Shown here one piece after another: positions 52,489 through 60,968 of a DNA stretch of 64,000 nt; position 1 is the first letter of the stretch, and each line of letters begins with the position of its first letter. A program made the position numbers and the translations under genes. The DNA comes from Streptomyces hoynatensis (GTDB lineage: Bacteria; Actinomycetota; Actinomycetes; Streptomycetales; Streptomycetaceae): contig NZ_RBAL01000003.1 in the NCBI RefSeq assembly GCF_003626535.1, positions 186,001-250,000 on the forward strand, read 5' to 3'. The notes below the pieces were generated by a model. The model had not been told where the DNA came from, searched no databases, and was given only the letters and a program-made list of their open reading frames with translations.

Positions 52489-53649
52489 TCAGCAGGTGCC
52501 GTTGGTCTGGGTGAGCAGGCCGAGGCGCCAGGGGAGCTGTGAGTAGTCGCCGCCGGCCGAGGGGTTCATGCCCTGGTAGAGGAACTGGAGGTCGCAGGAG
52601 TTGATGCGCATGGTCTGGTCGTTGCCCGAGCGGATGAGTTCGCCGTGGCTGATGTCGCGGGTCCAGGCGCCGGAAGGGAAGGAGACGTTGTTGCTGCGGG
52701 CGAAGGGGTTGGCCTCCGTGCTGGCGAGGGGCTGCCACTGGCCGGTGAGGCCGTTCGCGGTGTAGGAGCGGTAGTAGCGGCGGCCGTCGCTGCCGATGGC
52801 CTCCATCATCAGCAGGTAGGTGTTCGTGTCGTCGACGCGGTAGACGGCCTCGCCCTCGAACAGGGCGTACTGGGAGTCCTGGAGGACGACCTGCGTGTTG
52901 CGGAAGCCGTTGGGGAACTCGCCGACGGTGGTCTCCGCCCGGTAGAGCTTGCCGTCGTCGTTGGCCGAGAACAGGTAGCACATGGCGGAGTCGCAGATGA
53001 CCCAGTAGTCGAGCGTGCCGCCGGCGGCCTGCCCCGACATGAAGTTCCGCGGCGCCGACCAGCTCTGCGGATCGCCGGGGTTGGTGCTGGTGGAGTACGA
53101 GGGGGAGCCGGTCTGGTAGACGAGGTACCACTCGTTGCGCGGCGCGAAGTAGAACGCCTGGGGCGCGGCGCGGTAGCCGGTGCCGATGTTGGGGTTGGTG
53201 TCCAGGTAGGTCAGGCGCGCGGAGGGGGCCTGGGACCAGTCGGTGAAGTTGGTGTAGGCCATGCTCCAGCCGCCGGCGGTGTTGGCGGTCGTCATGAAGA
53301 CGTGCCACCTGCCGCTGTTGTCGCGGACGACGGAGGGGTCCTTGACGGACACCACGTTGTGGCGGGAGTCGGGCTGCGGCGAGATCAGCGGTCCCGTGGA
53401 GGACCACTGGAAGCTGCCGGTGAGCTGCTCGATCGCGACCCGGCCGGGTGCGGTACCGGTCGCCGCGGCCGGCGAGGAACCGGAGCCCGGCTGCGTGGCG
53501 GCCAACCGGCCCGAGTCGGACTGCGCGGCGGCCGGCCGGCTGGGGGCCGACTGCGCGGGCGCCGCGAACAGCGACAGCGCGATGCCGAGCAGCGTCACCA
53601 CTGCCGCGCGCAGGGCGTGGTGGCGTGGGCGGCCTGGCGATGGGGACAT
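52489..53649 (-). CDS. Secreted GH62 alpha-L-arabinofuranosidase
   Basis: Exported glycoside hydrolase of 386 residues that removes arabinose side chains from arabinoxylan or arabinan. A Sec signal (LRAAVVTLLGIALSLFAAPA) ends near residue 34; a Ser/Ala/Gly linker runs to about 70. The GH62 catalytic domain starts at FQWSSTGPLISPQPD. The general-base Asp is D104 (VSVKDPSVVRD) and the acid is in YALFEGEAVYRV (E265 or E267). No carbohydrate-binding module is attached, unlike many streptomycete GH62 enzymes. GGGAGACG precedes the ATG. It is divergent from the GH43 gene and shares its paired operator motif. Confidence 0.92.
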   Translation of the reverse strand: MSPSPGRPRHHALRAAVVTLLGIALSLFAAPAQSAPSRPAAAQSDSGRLAATQPGSGSSPAAATGTAPGRVAIEQLTGSFQWSSTGPLISPQPDSRHNVVSVKDPSVVRDNSGRWHVFMTTANTAGGWSMAYTNFTDWSQAPSARLTYLDTNPNIGTGYRAAPQAFYFAPRNEWYLVYQTGSPSYSTSTNPGDPQSWSAPRNFMSGQAAGGTLDYWVICDSAMCYLFSANDDGKLYRAETTVGEFPNGFRNTQVVLQDSQYALFEGEAVYRVDDTNTYLLMMEAIGSDGRRYYRSYTANGLTGQWQPLASTEANPFARSNNVSFPSGAWTRDISHGELIRSGNDQTMRINSCDLQFLYQGMNPSAGGDYSQLPWRLGLLTQTNGTC

Positions 53650-53800
53650 GGACGTCTCCCTGGGGGTTTCCGGCCCGCCCGCACGGGCGTGGCCGCCCGC
53701 CGGAAAAGGGCAGCACGGCGCGCACGGGAGTGCCTGATGGATGTGGGGGATGGTGCCGTGGGGGATTCGCGCCGGAGCGGCGAACCGATCCGCGCGCAAT

Positions 53801-53835
53801 ATTCGGCATACCGAACGCCGTTCAGCTTGCCGGAC
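53801..53835. promoter_or_regulatory. Paired LacI-type operators before GH62
   Basis: ATTCGGCATACCGAAC (53801-53816) and GTTCAGCTTGCCGGAC (53820-53835), start to start 19 bp. They fit GTTCsGnATnyCGrAC, shared with the GH43 and lacI promoters. Confidence 0.6.
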
Positions 53836-53843
53836 AGCACGAA

Positions 53844-53871
53844 ATGATAGGTGGCTTTCCGGGCGCGTCAA
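53844..53871 (-). promoter_or_regulatory. GH62 promoter TTGACG-N16-TATCAT
   Basis: On the minus strand the -35 TTGACG is 53871-53866 and the -10 TATCAT is 53849-53844. The paired operators lie directly downstream, where a bound repressor would block transcription. Confidence 0.55.
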
Positions 53872-54356
53872 TACCTCGCGTGCCCTCTGTCCCGACCGGA
53901 CACGAAGGAAAGGGCCCGGGCGCCATTCCGGCCCCCGGCGGGCCGCGTCGTCGCCGTGCCGGCCGTCGCGGACTTCCGGTCGTTCGGCCTTTTCCGCAAC
54001 GACGCAACCTGCGGCCCTGCCCGGCGAAACGGCTGGTCCGGCGGGCAGGTGCGCAGGTGGGGGAGGGTGCGGGCCCGGGGGTGCGCCCCGGCGCCGCCCC
54101 GGTGCCCCGGCGAGGCCCCGCCGCCCGCGAGTTCCGGCCGGGGCCCGGAGGGAGCGCGTTTTCGGGGCCTTTTCGTTCGCATGGGCCGGAGGGTGATGCC
54201 GCCTGTGCGCAATGCGCCGTGCCGCGGTGTGGCGATGCTCAATCGGGAGGCATTTCGTGGAGTTTTCGCCGCGCGCTCCCCGGCTCCGAGCCGTAAAGGC
54301 CCGGACATCCCGCCGGAATCCGCGGAATTGTGGCCACAACATGCGCCCCGGGTGCG

Positions 54357-54386
54357 TTGACGCCTTTCTTTCCCCGCCCCTATTCT
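54357..54386 (+). promoter_or_regulatory. GH43 promoter TTGACG-N18-TATTCT
   Basis: -35 at 54357-54362 and -10 at 54381-54386, with the first operator two bases downstream of the -10. Confidence 0.6.
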
Positions 54387-54388
54387 CC

Positions 54389-54423
54389 GTTCGGCAGCAT
54401 GAACGTTGTTCCGTATGTCGAAC
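54389..54423. promoter_or_regulatory. Paired LacI-type operators before GH43
   Basis: GTTCGGCAGCATGAAC (54389-54404) and GTTCCGTATGTCGAAC (54408-54423), start to start 19 bp, placed at about -4 to +31 of the predicted transcript. Confidence 0.65.
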
Positions 54424-54620
54424 ACAGGGCGGGCGGTGCCAGGCGGGCCGTGGGCCCGCGCTGCTCGCGCGGCACGGTGGCCGTCCGTCGGCGGCGCGCA
54501 CGCGGCGAGACGCCGGCCCCGGCCCGGGCGCGTGCCCGGGCCCGCCGGCGGCCGGCGTTGCCGCCGCGGCGCCGGGCGGCGGCCCGCGCCGCACCGTCCC
54601 CGATCCGCGAAGGAGAACGC

Positions 54621-56282
54621 ATGTCCTGGCTCGAACGACCCCGCGGCCGCAGAGGCGTGCTGACGGCCGCGGCCGGCCTCGCCGCGGCGGCGGCCACCCC
54701 GATCGGCCTCCCCGCCGCGGCCCACGCCGCCGCGCCCGGGGCCGCCCCCGCGGCCGCGCCCCGGCCCGCGCGGCCCGCCGCCGGGCAGTACGCCAACCCG
54801 GTCCTCTGGCAGGACTTCGCCGACATCGACATCATCCGCGTCGGCGACACCTACTACTACTCGGCCTCGACCATGCACTACTCGCCCGGCGCCCCCATCC
54901 TGCGCTCCTACGACCTGGTCAACTGGGAGTTCGCCGGTCACTCCGTGCCCGTCCTCGACTTCGACGCCAAGTACAACCTGAACGGCTCCCGCGGCTACGT
55001 CCGCGGCATCTGGGCCTCCTCGCTCGCCTACCGGCCGGCCAACCGCACCTTCTACTGGCTGGGCCAGATCGACTTCGCCCGGTCCTACGTCTACACCGCC
55101 ACCTCGGTGGAGGGCCCCTGGAGCAGGCTCGCCACCCTGGGCACCGCCTACTACGACGCGGGGCTGCTCGTCGACGAGGACGACACCCTGTACGTGGCCT
55201 ACGGCAACACCACCCTGAGCGTCGCGCAGTTGTCCGCGGACGGCCGCAGCCAGGTCGTCAGCCGGCAGGTGTTCAGCACGCCCTCAGGCATCGGCACCCT
55301 GGAGGGCTCCCGCTTCTACAAGATCAACGGCAACTACTACATCTTCGTGACCCGCCCCGCGAACGGCCAGTACGTCCTCAAGTCGACCAGCGGCCCCTGG
55401 GGACCCTACGAGCTGCGGCAGGTCCTGCTCGACCTGCCGGGCCCGATCCCGGGCGGCGGCGTTCCGCACCAGGGCGGGCTGGTCCAGACCCAGAACGGGG
55501 CCTGGTACTACATGGCCTTCGTCGACGCCTACCCCGGCGGCCGGGTTCCGGTCCTCGCCCCCGTCACCTGGACCGGCGACGGCTGGCCCGTTCTCCAGCT
55601 GGTCAACGGCGCCTGGGGCGCCTCCTACGCGACCCCCGACCTGCCCCCGCCCCCTCGGCAGGTGGAGCCGATGACCGGCGCCGACACCTTCCCGGGACCG
55701 GGGCTGGCACCCAAGTGGGAGTGGAACCACAACCCGGACAACTCCAAGTGGTCCGCGAACAACGGCCTCACCCTCCAGACGGCCACCGTGACCTACGACC
55801 TCTACGCGGCCCGCAACACGCTGACGCACCGCATCCAGGGCCCCACCTCCACGGCGACGATCCAGCTGGACTACTCGGGGATGCGAGACGGCGACCGGAG
55901 TGGGCTCGCCCTCCTCCGCGACGCCTCCGCATGGATCGGAATCAAGCGCGACAACGGCGCCACCCGCGTGGTGCGCATCGATGGCATCACGATGGACACC
56001 AACTGGAACACCAGCAACACCGGTTACGAGGTGGCGGGCGCCTCCGTCTCCGGCGGCCGGATCTGGCTGCGTGCCACCGCCGACATCCGTCCGGGCAACG
56101 GCCGCCAGGTGACCTTCTCCTACAGCACGGACGGCACCCGGTTCACGACCCTCTCCCCGGCGTTCACGCTGAAGAACGACTGGCGCTTCTTCATGGGGTA
56201 CCGGTTCGGCATCTTCAACTACGCCACGCTCGGGCTCGGCGGCGCGGTGCGGGTGGAACGCTTCGAGCTGACGGCCTCCTGA
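54621..56282 (+). CDS. Secreted GH43-family glycoside hydrolase with C-terminal beta-sandwich domain
   Basis: Exported enzyme of 553 residues for arabinan or xylan oligosaccharides. A Tat-like signal (RPRGRRGVLTAAAGLAAAAA) precedes an Ala/Pro linker. The five-bladed propeller domain (about 55-345) begins NPVLWQDFADIDIIRVGDTY with the base Asp, has YYDAGLLVDEDDTLYVAYG with the pKa-modulating Asp, and GTLEGSRFYKINGNYYIFVT with the acid Glu. The C-terminal part (about 350-553; FPGPGLAPKWEWNHNPDNSK) is the concanavalin-like module of GH43 beta-xylosidase/arabinanases. AAGGAGA precedes the ATG. The promoter carries paired operators also seen before GH62 and lacI. Confidence 0.92.
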   Translation: MSWLERPRGRRGVLTAAAGLAAAAATPIGLPAAAHAAAPGAAPAAAPRPARPAAGQYANPVLWQDFADIDIIRVGDTYYYSASTMHYSPGAPILRSYDLVNWEFAGHSVPVLDFDAKYNLNGSRGYVRGIWASSLAYRPANRTFYWLGQIDFARSYVYTATSVEGPWSRLATLGTAYYDAGLLVDEDDTLYVAYGNTTLSVAQLSADGRSQVVSRQVFSTPSGIGTLEGSRFYKINGNYYIFVTRPANGQYVLKSTSGPWGPYELRQVLLDLPGPIPGGGVPHQGGLVQTQNGAWYYMAFVDAYPGGRVPVLAPVTWTGDGWPVLQLVNGAWGASYATPDLPPPPRQVEPMTGADTFPGPGLAPKWEWNHNPDNSKWSANNGLTLQTATVTYDLYAARNTLTHRIQGPTSTATIQLDYSGMRDGDRSGLALLRDASAWIGIKRDNGATRVVRIDGITMDTNWNTSNTGYEVAGASVSGGRIWLRATADIRPGNGRQVTFSYSTDGTRFTTLSPAFTLKNDWRFFMGYRFGIFNYATLGLGGAVRVERFELTAS

Positions 56283-56414
56283 CCCGTCCCCCGCGCCGGC
56301 GGCTCAACGCGGCGGCGGGCCGGGGTCCGGCGGCCCGGCGGGCCGGTGGCTCAGTGGCTCAACGCGGGGGTGGCCCGGCGCGGTGGTGGCTCAACTTCGG
56401 CTGCCCAACCTGGC

Positions 56415-56540
56415 GGTGGCTGACCGCGGTGGGCGAGGCGGCGTCCGGTGGCTGACCGCGGTGGGCGGGGCGGCGTCCGGTGGCTCACCGCGGCGGTGGC
56501 CCGGGGCTCGGTGGCTCACCGTGGCGGTGGGGCGGTGCTG
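56415..56540. repeat. Tandem 32-bp G-rich repeat at the 3' end of lacI
   Basis: Units beginning GGTGGCTGACCGCGGTGGGC at 56415 and 56447 (32 bp, one mismatch apart) are followed by diverged units beginning GGTGGCTCACCG at 56479 and 56510. Weaker copies reach back to about 56343. The array overlaps the last codons of the LacI gene (stop 56516-56518). Confidence 0.65.
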
Positions 56541-57520
56541 GCCCGGACCACCAGCCTCGTGGCCAGAGCCACCTGGGAGCGCTCCAGCTCCTGGCCCCTG
56601 GCCAGCGCGACCACCATCGACGCCGCGGTGGCGGCCATCTCCGCCAGCGGCTGCCGCACCGTCGTCAGCGGCGGGACCGTCCACTGCGAGGGGAAGACGT
56701 CGTCGAAACCGACGACGCTCAGCTCCTCGGGAACGCGGACCCCCGCCTCCGCGGCTGCGAGGTACACCCCGAGCGCCTCCCCGTCGTTGCACGCGAACAC
56801 GGCCGTCGGCGGCTCGGGGAGCCGCAGCAGCTCCCGCGTGTGGCGCGCGCCGTCCTCCACCTGGAAGTGCCCGACCCGGATCAGCCGCGGATCGGCCGCC
56901 ACGCCCGCCCCGGCCAGCGCCTCCAGGTAACCGGCCACGCGGGCCCGGCTCGACTGGGTGCCGGGGGTACCGGTGATGACGGCGATCCGCCGGTGCCCGA
57001 GGGCCAGCAGGTGCCGGGTGGCCTCCAGCCCGCCCGACCGGTTGTCGGCGCCGACCACCGGCTCGCCCGGGGCGCACTCGCCCACGGGGTCCACCGCGAC
57101 CAGGGGGATGCCGCGGGCCCGCAGCCGGGTCGCCTGCTCGCCCGTCAGGCCGGAGAACACCGCGATCACCCCGGTCGGGCGGCGTGCCAGGGCGTCCTCG
57201 ACCCAGCCGTCGGCAGGCACGTGGCCCCCCTGGAGCTCGGACAGCACGACGGCCAGCCGATGCCGGCGCGCCACGCGCTGCACGCCGTTGAGCATCTCCA
57301 CCGGGTAGGGCCCGGCCAGCTCGTGGAAAAGCACCTCAAGCGGCATGGTCGGCCCGGCGGCCGCGGCACGCCTGCGGTATCCGTGCCGGGCAATGACCTC
57401 CTCCACGCGCGCCCGGGTCTGCGGTCCCACGTCGAGGCGCCCGTTGATCACCTTCGAAACCGTCGCCGGGGAGACACCCGCGAGGTCGGCAAGCTGAGCC
57501 ACCGTCAGCCGGGAACGCAC
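56516..57520 (-). CDS. LacI-family transcriptional regulator of the GH62/GH43 cluster
   Basis: A 334-residue repressor. Helix-turn-helix: TVAQLADLAGVSPATVSKVI then NGRLDVGPQTRARVEEVIAR. The periplasmic-binding-like effector domain shows LEVLFHELAGPYPVEMLNGV, TGVIAVFSGLTGEQATRLRA, FACNDGEALGVYLAAAEAG and LSVVGFDDVFPSQWTVPPLT. GTG ending at 57520 follows GGGAG at seven bases. Its own promoter and those of the two nearby glycosidases carry the same paired dyads, so it is very likely an autoregulated repressor induced by arabino- or xylo-oligosaccharides. It converges with the GH43 gene. Confidence 0.92.
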   Translation of the reverse strand: MRSRLTVAQLADLAGVSPATVSKVINGRLDVGPQTRARVEEVIARHGYRRRAAAAGPTMPLEVLFHELAGPYPVEMLNGVQRVARRHRLAVVLSELQGGHVPADGWVEDALARRPTGVIAVFSGLTGEQATRLRARGIPLVAVDPVGECAPGEPVVGADNRSGGLEATRHLLALGHRRIAVITGTPGTQSSRARVAGYLEALAGAGVAADPRLIRVGHFQVEDGARHTRELLRLPEPPTAVFACNDGEALGVYLAAAEAGVRVPEELSVVGFDDVFPSQWTVPPLTTVRQPLAEMAATAASMVVALARGQELERSQVALATRLVVRASTAPPPR

Positions 57521-57534
57521 GAGGCCACTCCCGC

Positions 57535-57569
57535 GTTCGAGATATCGGTCCGAGTTCCGGATTTCGGGC
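57535..57569. promoter_or_regulatory. Paired LacI-type operators before lacI
   Basis: GTTCGAGATATCGGTC (57535-57550) and GTTCCGGATTTCGGGC (57554-57569), start to start 19 bp. They are more diverged than the glycosidase sites, as expected for weaker autoregulation. Confidence 0.55.
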
Positions 57570-57571
57570 GC

Positions 57572-57600
57572 ACGGTATGCGCGGTCCACGGACCTGTCAA
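57572..57600 (-). promoter_or_regulatory. lacI promoter TTGACA-N17-TACCGT
   Basis: Minus strand -35 TTGACA at 57600-57595 and -10 TACCGT at 57577-57572; the first operator begins two bases after the -10, the same geometry as at GH43. Confidence 0.6.
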
Positions 57601-58169
57601 GGGCCCACCCACCCGCCCGCGGCCCGGCCCGCGGGGCGGGTGGCGAGGCGGGGGACGGGCCACAAACGAGTTTGTTGCGGGGCTGAAGCGGTGGGCGGTT
57701 TACGGGGCGGGTGGTTGGCCGGGTGCGGGTGGGTGCGGATGCACGAGGGGGAGGCTGGCTGCGGAAGGGGGTGCCGTGGGTGGCGGGTCTCGTTGTGGTG
57801 GGGGTTACCGAGGCAGCTGCTGCCGCGTACGGCTTCTCGGGGTGGGCAACGGCCGGGTGCCGTTGTTGATGCCGTTCCCGTCGACGAAAGACCATCGGGG
57901 AGATCGCCGTGGCGAGGAGCCGTTCCGGCGCTGACCGGGGGCTGCTGGTCGTCGTGTAAGGGGATCGAAGGGGGAGTCGGCGAGGAAGAGGTCCGGGAGG
58001 AAAGGGGGGGCGATTCCGGGCGTGCCGAGGGCGTTCATGTTGATCTGTGGGGGGACAGGCAAGTTGCGTGTGGGGTTTCTGACGGGGAATCGTGCGACGG
58101 GCGCGGTGGGCGTCGGGCATGTCGGGGCAGTGCGGCGGCCCGCCGTCCGCGTGGGCGCCGCGCCCGGTG
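57601..58169. other. 569-bp G-rich stretch without recognised gene
   Basis: The plus strand is unusually G-rich and nearly free of C runs in places; 57956-58013 is almost all purine. No frame shows a conserved protein. It may be decayed coding sequence. Confidence 0.45.
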
Positions 58170-58523
58170 TCAGCGGAACTCGTGGACCACCTGGATCTCG
58201 CCGACGAGGTGCGCGTTGAAGTCGTCCAGTTCCTCGGCGGGAACCCAGAGTTCGAGGATTGTCCGGCCGCCGGCCTGTCTGACGGGATACCTGCTCAGGA
58301 ACTCCGATTCGACCTCGAAACGGGTGACGAAGCCGGCGCCGTCGTGCTTCACGTTCCAGTCGCGCGCGATCCTGATGGCGTAGTCCTCGTTGAGGACGGG
58401 ATAGAAGATCGGCTGCTCGGGCAGTCGGGGCGGCCACGCACGCCAGTTCAGCTCGCGGAGCAGGTCCAGTTCCCTGGGGCCGGTGGGGCGCCAGAGAGTC
58501 GTGGTCGCTTGGCTGGTGGTCAT
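58170..58523 (-). CDS. ADP-ribosylation/crystallin J1-like small protein
   Basis: A 117-residue protein. The sequence LWRPTGPRELDLLRELNWRA, WPPRLPEQPIFYPVLNEDYA, IRIARDWNVKHDGAGFVTRF and LWVPAEELDDFNAHLVGEIQ matches a streptomycete family commonly labelled ADP-ribosylation/crystallin J1; the label comes from database annotation and no enzymatic motif is visible. The ATG ending at 58523 has GAGAG nearby. It stands alone, far from other genes. Confidence 0.8.
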   Translation of the reverse strand: MTTSQATTTLWRPTGPRELDLLRELNWRAWPPRLPEQPIFYPVLNEDYAIRIARDWNVKHDGAGFVTRFEVESEFLSRYPVRQAGGRTILELWVPAEELDDFNAHLVGEIQVVHEFR

Positions 58524-58927
58524 GTGTATCGCTCTCTGGGCGTGGGCCGCCGATACGGCGTGGGCCGCTGGTGCGGGGAGAGGGACGGGACGATACCGGC
58601 ACGGGGAACCCAGGTGCCAGGCGGTTTCGGGGAGATGCCGCGCGGCCGGGCCGGCCGGGCTGTGCCGCCGCGATCCGACCGCGGGCGTGTGGCCGGGCGG
58701 GCGCGTCCCGGGCCGTGAGGGGCGCTTCGGCGCGTACGACGACGGCACCCCGAAGCCGGGTGGGGGAGACGGGCAGGACGGCGCAACCGGTCACCGTGGT
58801 CGGGGACGTTTCTTATGTGTTTCCAGGAGTTCCCGTGCGTTCTCCTCACCTCGGGCACGGAGGATTTCGTCAAGCCCGCCGGTCACCTTGTCGGGGCGGG
58901 CACGAGACCTGGGGACGGATACTTCAC
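58524..58927. other. 404-bp gap with a near-repeat CCGGTCACC-GTCGGGG
   Basis: No gene is recognised. CCGGTCACCGTGGTCGGGG (about 58788) and CCGGTCACCTTGTCGGGG (about 58879) are near copies 91 bp apart, upstream of the secreted protein gene. Confidence 0.4.
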
Positions 58928-60154
58928 GTGAGCGCAACAGAGACAAGCGGACGGGGCCGGCCCTCGCGCGGCAGGGCCGGGCGCCTCCGGCGGCGGCTGG
59001 CCGCGTCGGGCATCGCCTCCGTGCTGGTGCTGATGGGGGCGACGGACGCGTCGGCGGCAGCCGGGGCTCAGGCGTCGGGCTGGCAGGAGACGCCGGTGCC
59101 GCTGCCCTCGCCGGACGTGACCTCGGCGAACCTGCTCGGCGTGGGGGGCGGCGGCGGGGCGAACAGCACCTGGGCGACGGGATTCTTCATCCCGTCCACC
59201 GGTCCGTTTGCGCCGATGGCCGTGCGCTGGGACGGCTCCGGCTGGGTGCAGACACCGGTGCCCGTCGAGCAGCCGGACGATCCCACGCTGAGACTCCTCA
59301 GCAGCCGGCTCGACGGGGGCATCGCGGAGGTCGCACCGGACGACGTGTGGGCGGTCGGCGACACCGGGACCTACTCGGCGGCCCAGGGACCGGTGGCCTA
59401 CGCGCTGATCGAGCACTGGAACGGAACGTCCTGGCAGCAGACGCCGACCGATGCCCTTCCCGCCGGCAGCAAGCTCTTCGGCATTGCCGCCGTGTCCGCC
59501 ACGGACATCTGGGCGGGCGGCGAGATCGCCGGAAGCGCCGGGCTCGCGCACTGGAACGGCCGTGCGTGGACCCCCGTCACGCCCGCTGCGCTCAGCGACG
59601 CGAACCCGGTGAGCTGGGTGAACTCCCTCAGCGCGGCCGGCCCCGGTGACGTGTGGGCGGTCGGCCCGGTCGGCGTCTCGATCCACTACGACGGGCACAC
59701 GTGGCGGAAGGTCCCGCTGCCCGACCTGGGGGGCGACGAGGCATGGCTGCAGAATGTGCGCACCGACGCGCGGTTCGGCACCTGGGCGGTCGGTTACCGC
59801 GTCGGACCGGACGGCATACGCAACCCCCTGGCCCTGCGCTGGACCGGGACCGCGTGGGAATCCGTGCCGGTGCCGGCCGCGGCCGACACGCAACTCCAGG
59901 ACGTGGCCTTCACCCGCAGCGGCCCTCAGGCGTTCGGCTACACCGACAGCCAGACCACAGCCGCCGCCTACGGCGTGCAGCTCCCGACGACGGCGTCAGG
60001 GCAAGCCCGGCCGATCACCATGCCGGCGGTGTCGGACAGCATCAACGGGGCCGTCTCCGAGCCCGGCGGCGCCGGCGTCTGGATCGTCGGGACCGCGTTC
60101 GCGCGCACGTCGCCTGACATGCTCCCGCCCTTCGCGGCCCGCACCGCGCCCTGA
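58928..60154 (+). CDS. Secreted repeat protein with WAVG/HWNG units (beta-propeller-like)
   Basis: A 408-residue exported protein. A long basic N-region and hydrophobic core (RRRLAASGIASVLVLMGATD) form the signal, with cleavage probably near ASAAAG. The mature part has about six units of the type DDVWAVGDTG...LIEHWNGTSW, e.g. TDIWAGGEIAGSAGLAHWNG, GDVWAVGPVGVSIHYDGHTW and FGTWAVGYRVGPDG, which suggests a seven-bladed propeller. No catalytic motif is evident. GTG at 58928 with GGGGACGG upstream. The two-component genes follow 142 bp later behind a terminator, so the system may sense the envelope state that involves this protein. Confidence 0.75.
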   Translation: MSATETSGRGRPSRGRAGRLRRRLAASGIASVLVLMGATDASAAAGAQASGWQETPVPLPSPDVTSANLLGVGGGGGANSTWATGFFIPSTGPFAPMAVRWDGSGWVQTPVPVEQPDDPTLRLLSSRLDGGIAEVAPDDVWAVGDTGTYSAAQGPVAYALIEHWNGTSWQQTPTDALPAGSKLFGIAAVSATDIWAGGEIAGSAGLAHWNGRAWTPVTPAALSDANPVSWVNSLSAAGPGDVWAVGPVGVSIHYDGHTWRKVPLPDLGGDEAWLQNVRTDARFGTWAVGYRVGPDGIRNPLALRWTGTAWESVPVPAAADTQLQDVAFTRSGPQAFGYTDSQTTAAAYGVQLPTTASGQARPITMPAVSDSINGAVSEPGGAGVWIVGTAFARTSPDMLPPFAARTAP

Positions 60155-60157
60155 CGG

Positions 60158-60189
60158 ACCACGCCACGGAAGGGCGCGCCGGGCGTGGT
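60158..60189 (+). terminator. Terminator after the secreted repeat protein gene
   Basis: ACCACGCC (60158-60165) and GGCGTGGT (60182-60189) form a perfect 8-bp stem three bases after the stop codon. Confidence 0.6.
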
Positions 60190-60296
60190 GTACGGTGACC
60201 GCTGAGGCGACCGGGACGGGCAGGGCCTTCGACGGCCGGCCCGCCCTGACCGGCCCTTCCGGCTTTCGCCACGAACTCGCGGGGGATCCACCGGAC

Positions 60297-60968
60297 ATGC
60301 GTGTGCTGGTCGTCGACGACGACGAAGCGGTGCGGAGTTCCCTGGCCCACGCTCTGGGCCGCGACGGCTACGAGGTGTCGCAGGCGCCGGACGGGCGCGC
60401 TGCCCTGGAGCAGCTCTCCCGTGTCCGGCAGGACCTGCTCATCCTCGATGTCCACATTCCCGAGCCCAGCGGTCTCGAGGTGTGCCGGCGTCTGCGGGCC
60501 CGTGGCGACCGCATCCCCATCCTGATGCTCACCGCTCGCGAGCTGGTGGACGATCGGGTGGCGGGCCTGGACGCCGGCGCCGACGACTATCTGGTCAAGC
60601 CCTACGCCCTGGCGGAGTTGCGTGCGCGGCTGCGTGCCCTGCTGCGGCGGACCGGCGCCGATCAGGAGCTGCTGCGGTTGGCCGATCTGGAGTTGGACAC
60701 CACGGCCTGCCGTGTCCGGCGGGGCGGGCGGGTCGTCGACCTGACCCGAACGGAATATCTGTTGCTGGAACACTTCCTCCGCAACCCAGGACGTGTGCTG
60801 AGCCGGAAGTCGCTCTTCGAGGCCGTCTGGGGCTTCGACTTCGGGCCGACGTCCAACGCGTTGTCGGTGTACATCAGTTACCTGCGCTTCAAGCTCGAAG
60901 CCGGTGGCGAACCGCGAGTCATCCAGACCGTGCGCGGGCTCGGATACGTCCTGCGCGGACAGCCGTGA
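60297..60968 (+). CDS. OmpR-family response regulator
   Basis: A 223-residue response regulator. The receiver (1-120) has the acidic pocket VVDDDEAV, the phosphorylated Asp51 in LLILDVHIPEPSG, Thr in LTARE and Lys in YLVKPYAL. The C-terminal winged helix shows VVDLTRTEYLLLEHFLRNPG and YISYLRFKLEAGGEPRVIQT with VRGLGYVLRG. It resembles MprA/TcrA. ATG at 60297 with GGGGGA ten bases upstream. The stop overlaps the GTG of the kinase gene (GTGA), so the pair is coupled. Confidence 0.93.
   Translation: MRVLVVDDDEAVRSSLAHALGRDGYEVSQAPDGRAALEQLSRVRQDLLILDVHIPEPSGLEVCRRLRARGDRIPILMLTARELVDDRVAGLDAGADDYLVKPYALAELRARLRALLRRTGADQELLRLADLELDTTACRVRRGGRVVDLTRTEYLLLEHFLRNPGRVLSRKSLFEAVWGFDFGPTSNALSVYISYLRFKLEAGGEPRVIQTVRGLGYVLRGQP

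Larger units (their letters stand above)
53650..54620. other. 970-bp divergent regulatory region between GH62 and GH43 genes
   Basis: No gene is recognised. Each end has a promoter with paired dyads (53801-53871 and 54357-54423). The middle, about 53880-54340, shows no motif I can assign. The GH43 leader is about 230 bases long and strongly GC-rich. Confidence 0.6.

Noticed and set aside
57577..58383. Coding potential in the G-rich gap after lacI, including a minus-strand peptide starting MNALGTPGIAPPFLPD
   Set aside because: No ribosome site, no conserved domain, and the frame runs into low-complexity sequence; it is treated as noncoding or decayed.
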